A stretch of DNA of 7,013 nt from an uncultured Fretibacterium sp. (GTDB taxonomy: Bacteria; Synergistota; Synergistia; Synergistales; Aminobacteriaceae). Shown here one piece after another: positions 6,923-7,013 of this stretch (position 1 is the stretch's first letter; every line of letters begins with the position of its first letter). The DNA lies in assembly GCF_938040765.1 (NCBI RefSeq), contig NZ_CALIAA010000128.1, positions 1-7,013 on the forward strand, written 5' to 3'. Under the pieces are notes generated by a model. That model made no database searches. It saw only the letters and a list, made by a program, of their open reading frames with translations, and was not told the DNA's origin. A program made the translations under genes and the position numbers.

Positions 6923-7013
6923 TTATAAAAACCGGTAAATTCTTACCTCGAGTTGTTTTTGAATGAGGTCCACGCAAACGATCAGCAACCAGTATACGAT
7001 TCCGGCCGCAATG
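6923..7013 (-). CDS. amino acid ABC importer permease, C-terminal end (partial)
   Basis: Only the last 30 codons are in the window, ending at TAA (6925-6923). The visible end, IAAGIVYWLLIVCVDLIQKQ, then LEVRIYRFL, is a final hydrophobic segment followed by a short charged tail containing LE.R, the usual end of GlnP/TcyL-type permeases. With the ATPase 12 nt downstream it forms one transcription unit, and the binding protein is presumably further right. The start lies outside the window, so length and completeness cannot be judged. Confidence 0.75.
   Translation of the reverse strand, partial: IAAGIVYWLLIVCVDLIQKQLEVRIYRFL

Noticed and set aside
1..7013. CRISPR arrays, tRNA or rRNA genes, insertion sequences
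   Set aside because: No regularly spaced repeats, cloverleaf-like sequences, rRNA segments or transposase frames were seen on either strand.

Overview
The window is a high-GC bacterial segment with every recognisable gene on the minus strand. It holds two ABC importers that appear unrelated. No gene is a strong taxonomic marker. The large importer has a cleavable, non-lipoprotein signal peptide on its binding protein, which fits a diderm (Gram-negative type) cell. The overall flavour suggests something like Synergistota or a proteobacterium, but this is a low-confidence impression, not something read from a marker.

Layout, read in the direction of transcription (right to left). (1) 7013-6173: the last 29 or so codons of a polar amino acid ABC permease, then its ATPase, of the GlnQ/HisP/TcyN type and closest in style to cystine importers of low-GC bacteria. 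This part is about 50% GC in hand-counted lines. (2) 6172-5660: a 513-base stretch without a conventional gene. It carries a nested inverted repeat, a good sigma70-like promoter (TTGACG, 17 bp, TAGCCT), and a predicted leader of about 300 nt. The leader has a compact hairpin, a six-codon open frame with a strong Shine-Dalgarno, and two alternative stems that overlap that frame's start. (3) 5659-195: a complete five-gene Opp/Dpp-type operon of about 65% GC: periplasmic binding protein (family 5), permease B, permease C, ATPase D, ATPase F. Spacing is tight: 22 nt, 6 nt, then two 4-base ATGA stop/start overlaps, so it is almost certainly one translationally coupled transcript. (4) 194-1: a lower-GC intergenic stretch with no clear terminator. 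It has a candidate leftward promoter whose spacer is filled by two tandem, near-palindromic 11-mers, probably serving a gene beyond the window.

How they work together: the binding protein captures a peptide (or another family-5 ligand) in the periplasm. The two permeases form the channel, and the two ATPases, each with the C-terminal four-cysteine oligo_HPY region, drive import. The amino acid importer at the right edge is a separate unit. The core genes are ordinary. The least ordinary part is the long structured leader ahead of the binding-protein gene, and its regulatory role is inference only.
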